This document shows positions 17,011 through 26,640 of a stretch of 64,000 bases of DNA, piece by piece. This DNA is from Shewanella pneumatophori (GTDB taxonomy: Bacteria; Pseudomonadota; Gammaproteobacteria; Enterobacterales; Shewanellaceae). The position numbers were made by a program, and so were the translations under genes. The notes beneath the pieces are model-generated. The model searched no databases. It worked only from the letters and a program-made list of their open reading frames with translations, and was not told the origin of the DNA. Every line of letters starts with the position of its first letter. Positions within the stretch are counted from its first letter, which is position 1. The stretch is from assembly GCF_023283895.1 (NCBI RefSeq), contig NZ_JAKILB010000006.1, positions 186,001 to 250,000 on the forward strand, given 5' to 3'.

Positions 17011-18987
17011 ATGTCGATAAAATCGAGCATTAATCCACCCGTCTTTTTTTCATCAGTTATTTTAATCACGTTAATGGTTGTTGTTTGTGCCGTATGGCCG
17101 ACACAATCACAAGATATTTTTAAAACCGCACAATCTTGGTTTGAGCTTAAAGCTGGTTGGCTTTACATCCTTGGTGTAGCCGTTTTCCTTATTTTTATCA
17201 TCTTCGTTATGGTCAGCCGCTTTGGTGATATTAAGCTTGGCCCTGATCATGCTGAACCCGACTATACCTACAAGAGCTGGATCTCCATGCTGTTCTCAGC
17301 AGGTATGGGTATTGGTTTGATGTTCTTTGGCGTTGCAGAACCTGTGATGCACTATATGTCGCCACCTGATGCAGATCCAATGACCATTCAAGCGGCAAAA
17401 GATGCCATGAAGATCACTTTCTTCCATTGGGGTATTCATGCCTGGGCTATTTACGCTGTTGTGGCATTGAGTTTGGCATATTTCTCTTACCGCCATAAGT
17501 TACCTTTATTGCCAAGAAGTGCTTTATACCCGCTAATTGGCGATAAGATTTATGGCCCAATTGGTCACGCTGTCGACACGTTTGCGGTACTAGGCACCAT
17601 GTTTGGTGTGGCTACATCACTTGGCTTTGGTGTTTTCCAGCTTAACTCTGGACTTAACTTCCTACTTGATGTGCCTGTTAGCACAACGGTTCAAGTATGT
17701 TTGATTATTGGTGTGTGTGGTATTGCAACACTATCAGTTTTCTCAGGTCTAGATAAAGGCGTTAAGCGCTTAAGCGAATTGAACTTATTGCTAGCAGTTT
17801 TACTACTGGTATTTGTGCTTATCTTTGGCCCAACCGTTGAATTACTGCAAGCATTTGTGCAAAACACCGGTGCTTATTTAAGTGATATTGTAGGTAAAAC
17901 ATTTAACTTGTACGCCTACGAGCAAAAGAACGATTGGATTGGTGGCTGGACGCTTCTTTATTGGGGCTGGTGGATCTCATGGTCACCATTTGTTGGTACC
18001 TTTATCGCTCGTGTTTCTCGTGGTCGTACTATCCGTGAGTTCTTAGTGGGTGTGCTGTTTGTACCATCAGCACTAACATTTTTATGGATGACCGGTTTTG
18101 GAAACAGCGCTATTGAAGTGATCTCAAGCGGCGGCACTTATTTATCTGAAGCGGTATCTAAAGATGTGTCAGTTGCTCTGTTTGTGTTCTTTGAGCATAT
18201 GCCATTCTCGACTTTACTATCTTCCATTGCGCTTTGTTTGGTGGTGACCTTCTTTGTGACTTCGTCAGATTCAGGTTCATTAGTTATTGATAACTTAACC
18301 TCTGGTGGCGATCACAATGCGCCGGTTTGGCAGCGTATCTTTTGGGCTGTTATGCAAGGCGTTGTGGCATCGGTGTTATTACTAGCGGGTGGTTTACAAG
18401 CATTACAAACCGCAGCGATTGCCAGTGCTCTACCATTCTTAATCGTGATGTTACTCATGTGCTTTGGCTTGTATATTGCGCTTAAAGATGACTGGCTTAA
18501 GATCAACAGCGTACAGTCGCACAATACCAGCGTCCAGTTCACTAAAACGAACGTGAGCTGGGAGTCGCATATTGATGTGTTGTTATCGCACCCTAGCCAG
18601 CAAGAGGCGCAAGACTTCTTAGATGATGTGGCGCAGCCTGCATTAACTAAAGTGTGTGAAAGCTTCTTAAGTCGTTCGATTTCAGCTGAGATCCTAAACT
18701 TTGATAATCGTGTGCGCTTTGTGGTTCACAGTGAAGAGCACAATGACTTTGTTTATGGTCTTAGGATCCGTGCCTTCAGTATTACTAACCCGCTTGAAAG
18801 TGAAGTTGCTGAAGGTGATACAGCCTACTACCGAGTAGAAGTATTCCTAGAACACGGTGGTCAACACTACGATGTGATGGGCTTTACTCAAGATCAGCTG
18901 TTAGCCGATGTAGTGACCCAATATGAGAAGTACTTACATTACTTGCACCTTTCAAGTTCTGAGTACTTAGGTAGCGAAGCGAACTAG
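17011..18987 (+). CDS. BCCT family transporter (BetT-like)
   Basis: A 658-residue inner-membrane carrier of the betaine/choline/carnitine family. Twelve membrane segments fill residues 12-495. Family landmarks are GMGIGLMFFGVAEPVMHY near residue 98 and the substrate-site tryptophan stretch YWGWWISWSPFVGTF near 320, followed by IARVSRGRTIREF. The cytosolic C-terminal tail of about 160 residues is long, as in proton-driven choline carrier BetT, where the tail senses osmotic state. Substrate (choline or betaine) and coupling ion cannot be fixed from sequence alone. No bet catabolic genes are near. Confidence 0.92.
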   Translation: MSIKSSINPPVFFSSVILITLMVVVCAVWPTQSQDIFKTAQSWFELKAGWLYILGVAVFLIFIIFVMVSRFGDIKLGPDHAEPDYTYKSWISMLFSAGMGIGLMFFGVAEPVMHYMSPPDADPMTIQAAKDAMKITFFHWGIHAWAIYAVVALSLAYFSYRHKLPLLPRSALYPLIGDKIYGPIGHAVDTFAVLGTMFGVATSLGFGVFQLNSGLNFLLDVPVSTTVQVCLIIGVCGIATLSVFSGLDKGVKRLSELNLLLAVLLLVFVLIFGPTVELLQAFVQNTGAYLSDIVGKTFNLYAYEQKNDWIGGWTLLYWGWWISWSPFVGTFIARVSRGRTIREFLVGVLFVPSALTFLWMTGFGNSAIEVISSGGTYLSEAVSKDVSVALFVFFEHMPFSTLLSSIALCLVVTFFVTSSDSGSLVIDNLTSGGDHNAPVWQRIFWAVMQGVVASVLLLAGGLQALQTAAIASALPFLIVMLLMCFGLYIALKDDWLKINSVQSHNTSVQFTKTNVSWESHIDVLLSHPSQQEAQDFLDDVAQPALTKVCESFLSRSISAEILNFDNRVRFVVHSEEHNDFVYGLRIRAFSITNPLESEVAEGDTAYYRVEVFLEHGGQHYDVMGFTQDQLLADVVTQYEKYLHYLHLSSSEYLGSEAN

Positions 18988-19042
18988 TTTGCAAAGTAAA
19001 TAAATCGCGGCTCATATTCACGGATATTTTGCGATGAAATCT

Positions 19043-19073
19043 ACCTAGACTCGGTATACAATCGAGTCTAGGT
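19043..19073. repeat. Perfect 11-bp inverted repeat before yajD
   Basis: ACCTAGACTCG and CGAGTCTAGGT flank a 9-base spacer containing GTATAC. The right arm ends 12 bases before the first yajD ATG. There is no T-run, so it may be an operator or an mRNA hairpin near the start codon rather than a terminator. Confidence 0.6.
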
Positions 19074-19085
19074 AACAAACTTTAA

Positions 19086-19460
19086 ATGAGAAATGTAATG
19101 TCGACCAATCAAGGGCAAAGTAAGTTAGATAGAGTATTGGCTGAAGCTAGGGAATATAAAGCAAAGCGTGAAGTGGGTTACCGCGAGCAGGCGCTAAAAT
19201 TATATCCATGGGTTTGTGGCCGTTGTACTCGTGAATTTAATAATGCCAATCTGAGAGAGTTGACGGTGCATCATCGTGATCATAACCACGATAATAATCC
19301 ATCAGATGGTTCAAACTGGGAGCTGTTGTGTCTTTACTGCCACGATAACGAACACTCAAAGTTTGAAGAGTTGATTCAGTACGGTTCAACCACTGAAACT
19401 AAAGTTGAAGTAGCAACTTATAATCCGTTTGCTGATTTGAAGAGCATGCTGAAAAAGTAA
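19086..19460 (+). CDS. yajD: HNH nuclease family protein YajD
   Basis: A 124-residue HNH endonuclease-fold protein closely like E. coli YajD. Zinc ligands are C-x-x-C in the WVCGRCTREF segment and C-x-x-C in LLCLYCHD; the HNH core reads LTVHHRDHNHDNNPSDGSNW. The C-terminus ends YNPFADLKSMLKK as in YajD. A second in-frame ATG at 19098 has a better-spaced GAG and is an equally good start. Cellular role unknown even in E. coli; the fold predicts metal-dependent DNA cleavage or nicking. Monocistronic, with a bidirectional terminator after it. Confidence 0.9.
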   Translation: MRNVMSTNQGQSKLDRVLAEAREYKAKREVGYREQALKLYPWVCGRCTREFNNANLRELTVHHRDHNHDNNPSDGSNWELLCLYCHDNEHSKFEELIQYGSTTETKVEVATYNPFADLKSMLKK

Positions 19461-19500
19461 CATCCTTATCTTGTATGGTATAGCGATGACGCAATCATTA

Positions 19501-19526
19501 AAAAGCCGCTCTTAAGCGGCTTTTTT
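19501..19526. terminator. Bidirectional terminator between yajD and the DUF1289 gene
   Basis: AAGCCGCT and AGCGGCTT form a perfect 8-bp stem with loop CTTA, flanked by A on the left and T on the right, so it can serve both converging genes. Confidence 0.88.
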
Positions 19527-19548
19527 GCGCCTATTTTTTGCGGTAGAG

Positions 19549-19782
19549 TTAATTCACTTCTTTAATACGGCTTTCAGCTTCTAGCCATTTATCACGACTT
19601 AAAATTGCGCTATTTTCACCACCTTGCATATTGGCTTTGCGAGCGTTGATGTTTTGCCAAATTTCAGCTTTGCGGTCATCGCTGGCTTTGCCCCAGCCTA
19701 CAATTTCATCAATATGACGATAACAGCCCATACAATAATCTTCATCGTTTAATCCGCAGCGAGCAACGCAGGGTGATTGCAT
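19549..19782 (-). CDS. DUF1289 family Cys-rich protein
   Basis: A 77-residue protein whose N-terminus SPCVARCGLNDEDYCMGCYR carries four cysteines (C5, C9, C17, C20), the DUF1289 pattern, likely binding zinc or an iron-sulfur cluster. A W-G-K segment, 'IVGWGKASDDRKAEIW', follows as in all family members. Function is unknown; family genes are often fused or next to oxidoreductase genes, which is not the case here. It converges on yajD across a shared terminator. Confidence 0.88.
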   Translation of the reverse strand: MQSPCVARCGLNDEDYCMGCYRHIDEIVGWGKASDDRKAEIWQNINARKANMQGGENSAILSRDKWLEAESRIKEVN

Positions 19783-20019
19783 AATAGAATTAACTTTTTA
19801 TTTGTTCGAATTTGCGGCAGATCTTAAGGGAGCGAACTAGAACTTACAAGTGTGGAGTTATTTGCTTGGTGATAATCTTTTACTCAAGCGCCGCACAATG
19901 TGCGTGAGTAGTCCATAATTGACATAGCAATAGGTAACGGCATAAACCGATGGTAGTATTGATGCATATTGGCCATTAGGCCTTTTATTTCAATGTATTG
20001 TGTGTTTTTTGGAGGAGTT

Positions 20020-21201
20020 ATGAAAGCGGTGTTTCGCTTTTGTTTTATCGCTGTTGCAGCAACACTGTTAAACGGGTGTTCACTGCTAGAAATTAAGTTG
20101 GAAAGTGGTATTGAGCCATTGCCACAAGAACAGTTAAATATGCGTGTATTTAGTCGTGATTTTAGTACGGTTTTCTATAGTCAGGTTGAAAGCGCTGCAG
20201 ATTTGATTGAGCGCAACACTGACAGCATTCCGGTTAAATCTAACACCTTAATGTGGAAGATTAACGCTGAGCAGAATTTACAGCATACTATTTTCCAAGC
20301 ATCGCCAACGGCTGCAATGCTAGATACATGGGTATTCACCGAGCAAATGGTGGAGTTTTTTGAGTCTGGTGCTGGTAAAAATGTCTTTGGTGAACAGCAA
20401 GCTGTTGCAGTTGAAGCAAGCATTAAATTACGTGATCAATTTGAGCGTACCGTAAAGAGTTTCGGCGCTGCTAAATTTAACAAGAACCAAAAGTTCGTTA
20501 AAGAGTATGTCGCTAGTCATCCAATCAAGGATATGGCATTTGCGCGCGAATCTGCATTTACTGATTGGCTTGAGTTTCACCAAATTAGTGAATTTGATGC
20601 CATCACCACCTTTGGTACTGTGCCTGAGGTGATGAGCGACATTTCTGACAGAATGGCGATGATTGCCGAGCAAATGCCTAAAATCTTAGGTTGGAAAGCA
20701 GAGCTGTACGCACTGCACTCAAATATCAATGCCGATGAAATTCAGCGTACTTTAACCAGTATTAGCGACACATCAGCTAAGTTTCAGCAACTGATGGCGC
20801 AAAGCCCTGAAATGATGCAGTCATTGGCGGTTGATATGCGTAAAGAGTTAACGCCATTGTTAGCTCAGCTTAGCGCAGATACCGACGATAAGCTGAAACA
20901 GTTATCAGTTGAACGTCAAGCATTAGAGCTAATGGTTAAGAATGAGCGTCAAGCATTAGAAACCATGGTGGCACGTGAACGTGCGGCTGCGGCTGTTGAC
21001 TTAGAGCAGATCTCACAAAATGCGGTAGAAGTGGTTTTTCAAGAGATCACTAAAACCCTGAAGAGCTTAATTTTGTACTTTGTACTCTTCTTAGTTGTGG
21101 TCTTTTTTGCTCCTCTAGGCTTAGGTGTGTGGTTAGGTAAGCGGATGCAGATAAAAAAGCAAACGACTCCCAAGTTGAAAGCAGAGGCAGCGACCAAGTA
21201 G
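20020..21201 (+). CDS. Lipoprotein with coiled coil and C-terminal membrane helix
   Basis: A 393-residue protein of unknown function. The start is set at ATG 20020, which has a strong GGAGGAG site and begins a lipoprotein signal with lipobox LLNGC (C20); a longer frame from 19969 lacks both. Residues from about 240 to 335 are heptad-like and rich in Q, E and M, including a short duplicated stretch around ERQALELMV and ERQALETMV. A strong membrane helix near 350-372 (LILYFVLFLVVVFFAPLGLG) precedes a basic tail. Lipid at one end and a helix at the other would tether it at two points of the inner membrane, or the signal is not cleaved. I do not recognise a family. Confidence 0.75.
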   Translation: MKAVFRFCFIAVAATLLNGCSLLEIKLESGIEPLPQEQLNMRVFSRDFSTVFYSQVESAADLIERNTDSIPVKSNTLMWKINAEQNLQHTIFQASPTAAMLDTWVFTEQMVEFFESGAGKNVFGEQQAVAVEASIKLRDQFERTVKSFGAAKFNKNQKFVKEYVASHPIKDMAFARESAFTDWLEFHQISEFDAITTFGTVPEVMSDISDRMAMIAEQMPKILGWKAELYALHSNINADEIQRTLTSISDTSAKFQQLMAQSPEMMQSLAVDMRKELTPLLAQLSADTDDKLKQLSVERQALELMVKNERQALETMVARERAAAAVDLEQISQNAVEVVFQEITKTLKSLILYFVLFLVVVFFAPLGLGVWLGKRMQIKKQTTPKLKAEAATK

Positions 21202-21248
21202 TCGTTAAGCAATAGTCTGCTATATATGTAGCTATCGCATGATAAACT

Positions 21249-21276
21249 AACGGGCAGCCACTAAGCTGCTCGTTTT
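21249..21276 (+). terminator. Terminator after the lipoprotein gene
   Basis: AACGGGCAGC pairs with GCTGCTCGTT (one G-T pair) around a 6-base loop, followed by a short T-run, 48 bases after the stop codon. Confidence 0.65.
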
Positions 21277-21322
21277 CATTAGTGCATCTTTTTACTTCAA
21301 TATAAAAGCTATTATCAATTCC

Positions 21323-22564
21323 ATGACTGCAGAGCAAAAACTAAAGCAAATAGATACCTTACTCACTCAGAGCCAGATGCTATGGCGTTGTCGTTCATTT
21401 GAGTGTCAGGATTTACCTTGGCAACAGGATTTTCCGGTGCTTGCCGAGTTAGTTTGGCAGTTAGATGATGATGTACTAGATAAGATTGATGCCTGTCAGT
21501 ACACCTTAAATAAAACCTTATTGCCTGCATTAATCGCTGATTTAACTGCACAAGCTAAAGACTGGCCTATTGCACTGTTGGAGCAATCAGCCATAGGTAA
21601 TGTAACACCAGTTGAGACAGAGGTGTTATCTACGCCGCAATTACTCGATGAAATTGATGAAGCGCATTTTAGCGCCCATATTAAAGGGCGTAAGTGGCAA
21701 CAGATTAACGCCTTTGTTGCTAAGCTTCCCGTCGATAAAACGCCTGTGCTTGAATGGTGTGCAGGTAAAGGCCATTTAGGCAGGTTAATCGCCAAAGCTC
21801 ATCACAGAGAAGTGGTCAGTCTTGAATGGCAACAAAGCCTGTGTGAGACTGGAGAAATGTTTGCAACTAAGTGGCAGCTGCCACAGCGCTTTATCTGTGC
21901 CGATGCTTTTGCTGGCCAAAGTGAGCAATTGCAAACCAAGCAACTTGCTGTAGCGCTGCATGCCTGTGGTGACTTGCATGTGCAGTTACTTAAGCATGCT
22001 TGTCATGCAGGCACGCAACAGGTTGTGATTTCACCTTGTTGTTATCACCTTATTCAAGACAAACAGTATCAGCCATTATCGGCTGTGACCAAAGCAAGTG
22101 AATTGACCTTACATCGTGCTGATCTGCAGTTGCCACTGCAGCAAAGCGTGATTGCAAACGAAAAACATAAAGCTCTTCGTCTGCAGGAAATGGCTTGGCG
22201 CTTAGGTTATGATGCGCTGCAACGTGAGGTGCGCCAAACTGATAGCTATTTGCCAGTACCAGCGCTAAAGCAGAGCCAATTAAATGGAGAGTTTAGCGAC
22301 TTTTGTAAGTGGGCTGCTGCAGCTAAAGACGTGAACTTGGCCGATGACATCAATTGGCAGTATTATTGCGAACTAGGCGAGCAACGCCAAAGATTGACTC
22401 GTCGCATCGATTTAGTGGCTCACCTTTTTAGAACCACACTCGAGCAATGGTTATTACTCGATAGAGTCTGCTATCTAGAAGAGCATGGCTACCAGGTTAG
22501 TTTGAGTGAATTTTGCGCAAACAGTATTACGCCGAGAAATGCGTTAATTACTGCATTTAAATAA
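21323..22564 (+). CDS. SAM-dependent methyltransferase (Methyltransf_32-like)
   Basis: A 413-residue protein with a Rossmann methyltransferase domain in the middle. The SAM-binding motif I is LEWCAGKGHLGRLIA near residue 140; the acidic motif II strand is VVSLEWQ; and ALHACGDLHVQLLK and ISPCCYHL near 210-240 are the signature of the Methyltransf_32 group, which includes eukaryotic GSTCD/METTL25-like proteins. The flanking 130 N-terminal and 150 C-terminal residues have no known motif. The methylated substrate is unknown; related proteins may act on tRNA or ribosomal protein. No clear ribosome site precedes the ATG. Confidence 0.82.
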   Translation: MTAEQKLKQIDTLLTQSQMLWRCRSFECQDLPWQQDFPVLAELVWQLDDDVLDKIDACQYTLNKTLLPALIADLTAQAKDWPIALLEQSAIGNVTPVETEVLSTPQLLDEIDEAHFSAHIKGRKWQQINAFVAKLPVDKTPVLEWCAGKGHLGRLIAKAHHREVVSLEWQQSLCETGEMFATKWQLPQRFICADAFAGQSEQLQTKQLAVALHACGDLHVQLLKHACHAGTQQVVISPCCYHLIQDKQYQPLSAVTKASELTLHRADLQLPLQQSVIANEKHKALRLQEMAWRLGYDALQREVRQTDSYLPVPALKQSQLNGEFSDFCKWAAAAKDVNLADDINWQYYCELGEQRQRLTRRIDLVAHLFRTTLEQWLLLDRVCYLEEHGYQVSLSEFCANSITPRNALITAFK

Positions 22565-22824
22565 AAATTCTAGGCTAGCTTAATTTAATCTTGTCGTAAC
22601 AAATTGTTTATTAAGTTGTAATTAAGTTAGCTGTGATTGAATCCGCGCGAAAAGTGACGCCATTTTTCAAGTAAAGTCTAAGATGGATCAGATTAAAAGA
22701 GCGATGTAATGCGGTTTTTTATTGAATCATTGGGATTTTCTTGCTCAAATGGCTGGTTAATAATAAATAACAATCTTGATAGGCTGTTAATCCGCCAATC
22801 TTGTGAGCGACTAAAAGCAGTTTC

Positions 22825-23874
22825 ATGAAATATTCCCGCGTTTTTATTAATAGTATGGCCTACGAGCTAGCGCCAGAAGTTGTGTCGACTTCGGAGCTTG
22901 AATCGCGTTTAGCGCCTTTATACCAAAAGTTTCGTATTCCAATGGGGCAGCTTGCCACGTTAACGGGAATACATGAAAGACGCTGGTGGCCTAAAGGGCA
23001 CCGTTTATCTGATGGTGCATTAGCAGCAGCCCATAAAACTATTGCTGAAACTAATGTGCAGATAAGCGATTTAGGCGCAGTGGTTTATACCGGTGTATGC
23101 CGTGACCAACATGAGCCAGCTACTGCTTGCCGTATTGCTGCCGAGCTTGGCGTCTCTAAAGACACTGCTATTTACGATATCAGTAACGCCTGTTTGGGTG
23201 TGCTTTCGGGCATTTTAGATATCGCCAACCGTATTGAGCTTGGCCAAATTAAAGCCGGCCTTGTGGTCTCTTGTGAGTCTGCTCGTCATATTGTCGATAT
23301 CACTATCGATAAAATGCTGGCAGAACCGACAATGCAAAATTATGCGCAGTCATTAGCGACATTAACGGGTGGCTCAGGCGCTGTGGCAGTCTTGTTGACC
23401 GATGGCAGCTTAAACCTTAAAGGCAATCGTCAACACCAACTGCTAGGTGCTAGCCATCTATCGGCGCCAGAGCATTACGATCTCTGTCAATGGGGCCTTG
23501 AAGAAGCGGGTCCACAGCTGTATCGCGAGTTTATGCGTACTAATGGTGTCGCACTGCTAAAAGAAGGCGTAGAGCTTGCTCGTCATACTTGGAGCCACTT
23601 CCTTGAGCAACGTAACTGGTTAGTTGAGCAAGTCGATAAAGTTATTTGTCACCAAGTGGGGGCGTCTAACCGTCGTAATGTACTGAGCGCATTAAATATT
23701 CCGGAAGAAAAAGAGTTTCCAACCTATAAGTTACTGGGCAACATGGGCACAGTATCTTTGCCTGTTACTGCTGCAATGGCACATGATCAAGGCTTTTTGA
23801 AAAGCGGCGACCAAGTAAGCTTTTTAGGTATAGGCAGTGGTTTGAACTGCATGATGTTAGGCCTTAAGTGGTAA
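22825..23874 (+). CDS. oleA: OleA, acyl-CoA condensing thiolase for olefin synthesis
   Basis: First enzyme of long-chain olefin synthesis: joins two fatty acyl-CoA in a head-to-head Claisen condensation to a 2-alkyl-3-ketoacid. The 349-residue thiolase-fold protein carries the catalytic cysteine C123 in SNACLGVLSGI, the histidine in VICHQVGASNRRNV and the asparagine in LLGNMGTVSLP, the KAS III-type triad. It is followed by oleB, oleC and oleD in the order known from Shewanella, which confirms OleA over FabH. In Shewanella the pathway yields a C31 polyunsaturated hydrocarbon; product here is inferred. Confidence 0.95.
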   Translation: MKYSRVFINSMAYELAPEVVSTSELESRLAPLYQKFRIPMGQLATLTGIHERRWWPKGHRLSDGALAAAHKTIAETNVQISDLGAVVYTGVCRDQHEPATACRIAAELGVSKDTAIYDISNACLGVLSGILDIANRIELGQIKAGLVVSCESARHIVDITIDKMLAEPTMQNYAQSLATLTGGSGAVAVLLTDGSLNLKGNRQHQLLGASHLSAPEHYDLCQWGLEEAGPQLYREFMRTNGVALLKEGVELARHTWSHFLEQRNWLVEQVDKVICHQVGASNRRNVLSALNIPEEKEFPTYKLLGNMGTVSLPVTAAMAHDQGFLKSGDQVSFLGIGSGLNCMMLGLKW

Positions 23875-23880
23875 GGCATG

Positions 23881-23907
23881 AATAACGCGGGCACTGCTCG
23901 CGTTATT
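23881..23907 (+). other. Hairpin between oleA and oleB
   Basis: AATAACGCG and CGCGTTATT are perfect 9-bp complements around a 9-base loop, 7 bases after oleA. No T-run follows, so it may be an mRNA stability or partial-termination element that sets oleA apart from oleBCD. Confidence 0.55.
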
Positions 23908-23977
23908 GTCTGCAAACGCCAAGTTTGCCCCTTAGCTTACACAGCGTCCAATAAGTATAAGAAAGATAGGAAACGTC

Positions 23978-24910
23978 ATGCTAGACACTCTGCACCCATT
24001 TAAACGCAATTATTTAGATAGAAACGGTAATAAGCTTCAGTACGTTAATGAAGGTCAAGGTGAGCCGGTTGTTATGGTACATGGCAACCCTAGCTGGTCT
24101 TTCTATTACCGCAATTTGGTCAGTGCATTAAGCGACAAGCATCAATGTATTGTGCCTGATCACATTGGCTGCGGCCTATCAGATAAGCCTGACGACAGTG
24201 GCTATGATTACACCCTTAAAAATCGCATTGATGATTTAGAAGCTTTGCTTGAACACTTAGATGTAAAACAAAACATTACCCTAGTGGTTCATGATTGGGG
24301 CGGCATGATAGGCATGGGCTACGCAGCGCGTTATCCTGAGCGTATTAAACGTTTGGTGATTTTAAATACGGGTGCATTCCATCTGCCAGTGACTAAGCCG
24401 TTTCCTTGGGCGTTATCGATTTGCCGTAACACTGCGTTAGGCACTTTTCTTGTTCGTGGGTTTAACGCATTTTCATCGGCTGCATCTTATGTAGGTGTAA
24501 AACGTAAACCAATGCATAAAGATATCCGCGAAGCTTATGTGGCTCCTTTTAACTCATGGGCAAACCGTATTTCGACCCTGCGCTTTGTGCAAGATATCCC
24601 GCTAAAGCCGGGTGACCGTAATTACGATTTGGTATCTGATATCGCAGCTAGCTTATCTCAATTCCAACAGGTGCCAACGGTTATCTGTTGGGGCTTACAA
24701 GACTTTGTATTCGACAAGCACTTCTTAACTGAGTGGAAGCAAAGAATGCCGCATGCCAAAGTGCATGAGTTTAGCGATTGTGGTCACTATATTCTTGAAG
24801 ATGCTAGTGATGAAGTCATTGGTCATATTAAAGACTTTATTGCTGAAACTGAGGTACAAGCTGCTGGAGTTAAGCAGACCGATGATGCTAAGCAAGAATC
24901 GGTAGCTTAG
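23978..24910 (+). CDS. oleB: OleB, beta-lactone decarboxylase (alpha/beta hydrolase)
   Basis: A 310-residue alpha/beta hydrolase of the haloalkane-dehalogenase-like branch. The oxyanion segment [14 protein letters not shown], the nucleophile elbow [10 protein letters not shown] with D106, and the final histidine in DCGHYILED are all visible. In the ole pathway OleB removes CO2 from the beta-lactone made by OleC and leaves the cis-olefin. The start has an AGGAAA site. It begins 103 bases after oleA with a hairpin between, and ends 5 bases before oleC, so oleB-C-D are tightly coupled. Confidence 0.93.
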   Translation: MLDTLHPFKRNYLDRNGNKLQYVNEGQGEPVVMVHGNPSWSFYYRNLVSALSDKHQCIVPDHIGCGLSDKPDDSGYDYTLKNRIDDLEALLEHLDVKQNITLVVHDWGGMIGMGYAARYPERIKRLVILNTGAFHLPVTKPFPWALSICRNTALGTFLVRGFNAFSSAASYVGVKRKPMHKDIREAYVAPFNSWANRISTLRFVQDIPLKPGDRNYDLVSDIAASLSQFQQVPTVICWGLQDFVFDKHFLTEWKQRMPHAKVHEFSDCGHYILEDASDEVIGHIKDFIAETEVQAAGVKQTDDAKQESVA

Positions 24911-24915
24911 TCGCT

Positions 24916-26634
24916 ATGGTAAGTCAGAGTAATATAAAAAATGACGGCGCAAATTTGTGCCGTCATTTAGTTAGCGCCGCTGAAACTATTCCTACATCAC
25001 TTGCGGTTGCCGTGCAGCAATCAAACAGTCGCTCGCTAAGTAGCTTGCAATACCAAGAGATTGACTTTCAAACCTTGCATAACAAGAGCGATACACTTGC
25101 CGCTGCGCTGGTTCATCATGGTCTTAGGCCGGGTATGAAAGCCGTGTTGATGGTCACGCCAAGTATCGACTTTTTCTGCTTAACCTTTGCACTTTTCAAA
25201 GCAGGAATAATCCCTATTTTGGTTGACCCAGGCATGGGCGTGAAAAACCTTAAGCAATGCTTTGTTGAGGCAAAACCTGATGCTTTTATTGGCATTCCTA
25301 AAGCACATATTGCCAGACGTTTATTTGGTTGGGGAAAGTCCAGCGTAAAATTTAAGATTAATGTTGGCGGCAGCAAATTGCTAAACCCATTAACAGGGGC
25401 TAAAGATCTAGCAAGCGTTGTTGCAGCCAATAGGGCAACTGATAAAGCATTTGCCATGCAGTGGTTAGATAGCGATGCAATGGCGGCGATTTTGTTTACC
25501 AGCGGTAGCACTGGCACACCAAAAGGTGTGGTGTATTCACATAAGATGTTTGAAGCGCAAATTAGCGCACTGAAAAATGACTATCAGATTAAACCTGGCG
25601 AGCGCGACTTAGCTACATTCCCGCTGTTTTCGCTGTTTGGCCCAGCACTTGGGATGGCGTCAATTGTGCCTGATATGGATGCCAGCAAGCCGATCACTGC
25701 CAATCCAGAGTTTATCTTTGCTGCAATTGAAAAATATCAATGCAGTAATATGTTTGTAAACCCTGCGCTGATAGAGCGTCTTGGTCAAGCGGGCGAGCAA
25801 AAGTCTCACAAGCTTTGTTCTATCAAACGAGTCATTTCTGCAGGTGCGCCAGCAACCATTTCATCGATAAAGCGCTTTAGCAAAATGCTTAATAGTGGTG
25901 TAGAAGTGCTTAACTCTTATGGCGCCACTGAATCGCTACCTATTAGTAAAATGGCCAGTAGTGAGCTGTTTAACACCACGGCCATAACCGATAACGGTGG
26001 CGGTATTTGTGTCGGCCGCGCAATTGATGGCGTTGATATAGCCATTATTGATATTGACGAGCAGCCGATTGCAAGCTGGCACAATGAGTTGTGGCTACCT
26101 GCTAATCAAATCGGTGAAATCGTTGTAAAAGGTCCGATGGTGAGCGCGAGTTACTATCAGCGTGACAGTGCCACCCAAGTGGCAAAAATTCAAGATAGTG
26201 ACAACATACGCCATCGCATGGGCGACCTCGGTTATCTCGATAGTGACGGTTTACTGTGGATGTGCGGCCGTAAAGCGCACAGGGTTGATGCCGATGCGTT
26301 ACCTGCCACCATGAATCAACCAAAACGTTATTACTCTATTCCTTGTGAGCGTATTTTTAATACTCATAGCGATGTGAAGCGCAGCGCGTTAGTTGCCGTG
26401 CAAATTGGCGGTAAAACCACGCCATTAATATGCATTGAGCTGAAGCAATCTGTTGCTTGCTCATTATCTGGTGTACTTTATAGCGAACTTAAAGCGATTG
26501 CCGAGCAACATGCGCAAACTCAAGGAATTGAGCGCTTTTTAATTCACCCCGATTTTCCTGTTGATATCCGCCATAACGCCAAGATCTTTAGAGAGAAACT
26601 TGCGGTTTGGGCGCAAAAACAAATTAAGGAATAA
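24916..26634 (+). CDS. oleC: OleC, beta-lactone synthetase (AMP-dependent)
   Basis: A 572-residue member of the ANL adenylating superfamily. The AMP-binding P-loop [10 protein letters not shown] starts at residue 195, followed by SYGATES near 333 and the GDLGYLD hinge region near 436. OleC adenylates the beta-hydroxy acid from OleD and closes it to a beta-lactone, the substrate of OleB. Context with oleA, oleB and oleD makes this choice over a general acyl-CoA ligase. The start has a poor ribosome site, and it is 5 bases from the oleB stop, suggesting translational coupling. Confidence 0.93.
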   Translation: MVSQSNIKNDGANLCRHLVSAAETIPTSLAVAVQQSNSRSLSSLQYQEIDFQTLHNKSDTLAAALVHHGLRPGMKAVLMVTPSIDFFCLTFALFKAGIIPILVDPGMGVKNLKQCFVEAKPDAFIGIPKAHIARRLFGWGKSSVKFKINVGGSKLLNPLTGAKDLASVVAANRATDKAFAMQWLDSDAMAAILFTSGSTGTPKGVVYSHKMFEAQISALKNDYQIKPGERDLATFPLFSLFGPALGMASIVPDMDASKPITANPEFIFAAIEKYQCSNMFVNPALIERLGQAGEQKSHKLCSIKRVISAGAPATISSIKRFSKMLNSGVEVLNSYGATESLPISKMASSELFNTTAITDNGGGICVGRAIDGVDIAIIDIDEQPIASWHNELWLPANQIGEIVVKGPMVSASYYQRDSATQVAKIQDSDNIRHRMGDLGYLDSDGLLWMCGRKAHRVDADALPATMNQPKRYYSIPCERIFNTHSDVKRSALVAVQIGGKTTPLICIELKQSVACSLSGVLYSELKAIAEQHAQTQGIERFLIHPDFPVDIRHNAKIFREKLAVWAQKQIKE

Positions 26635-26640
26635 TGCATC

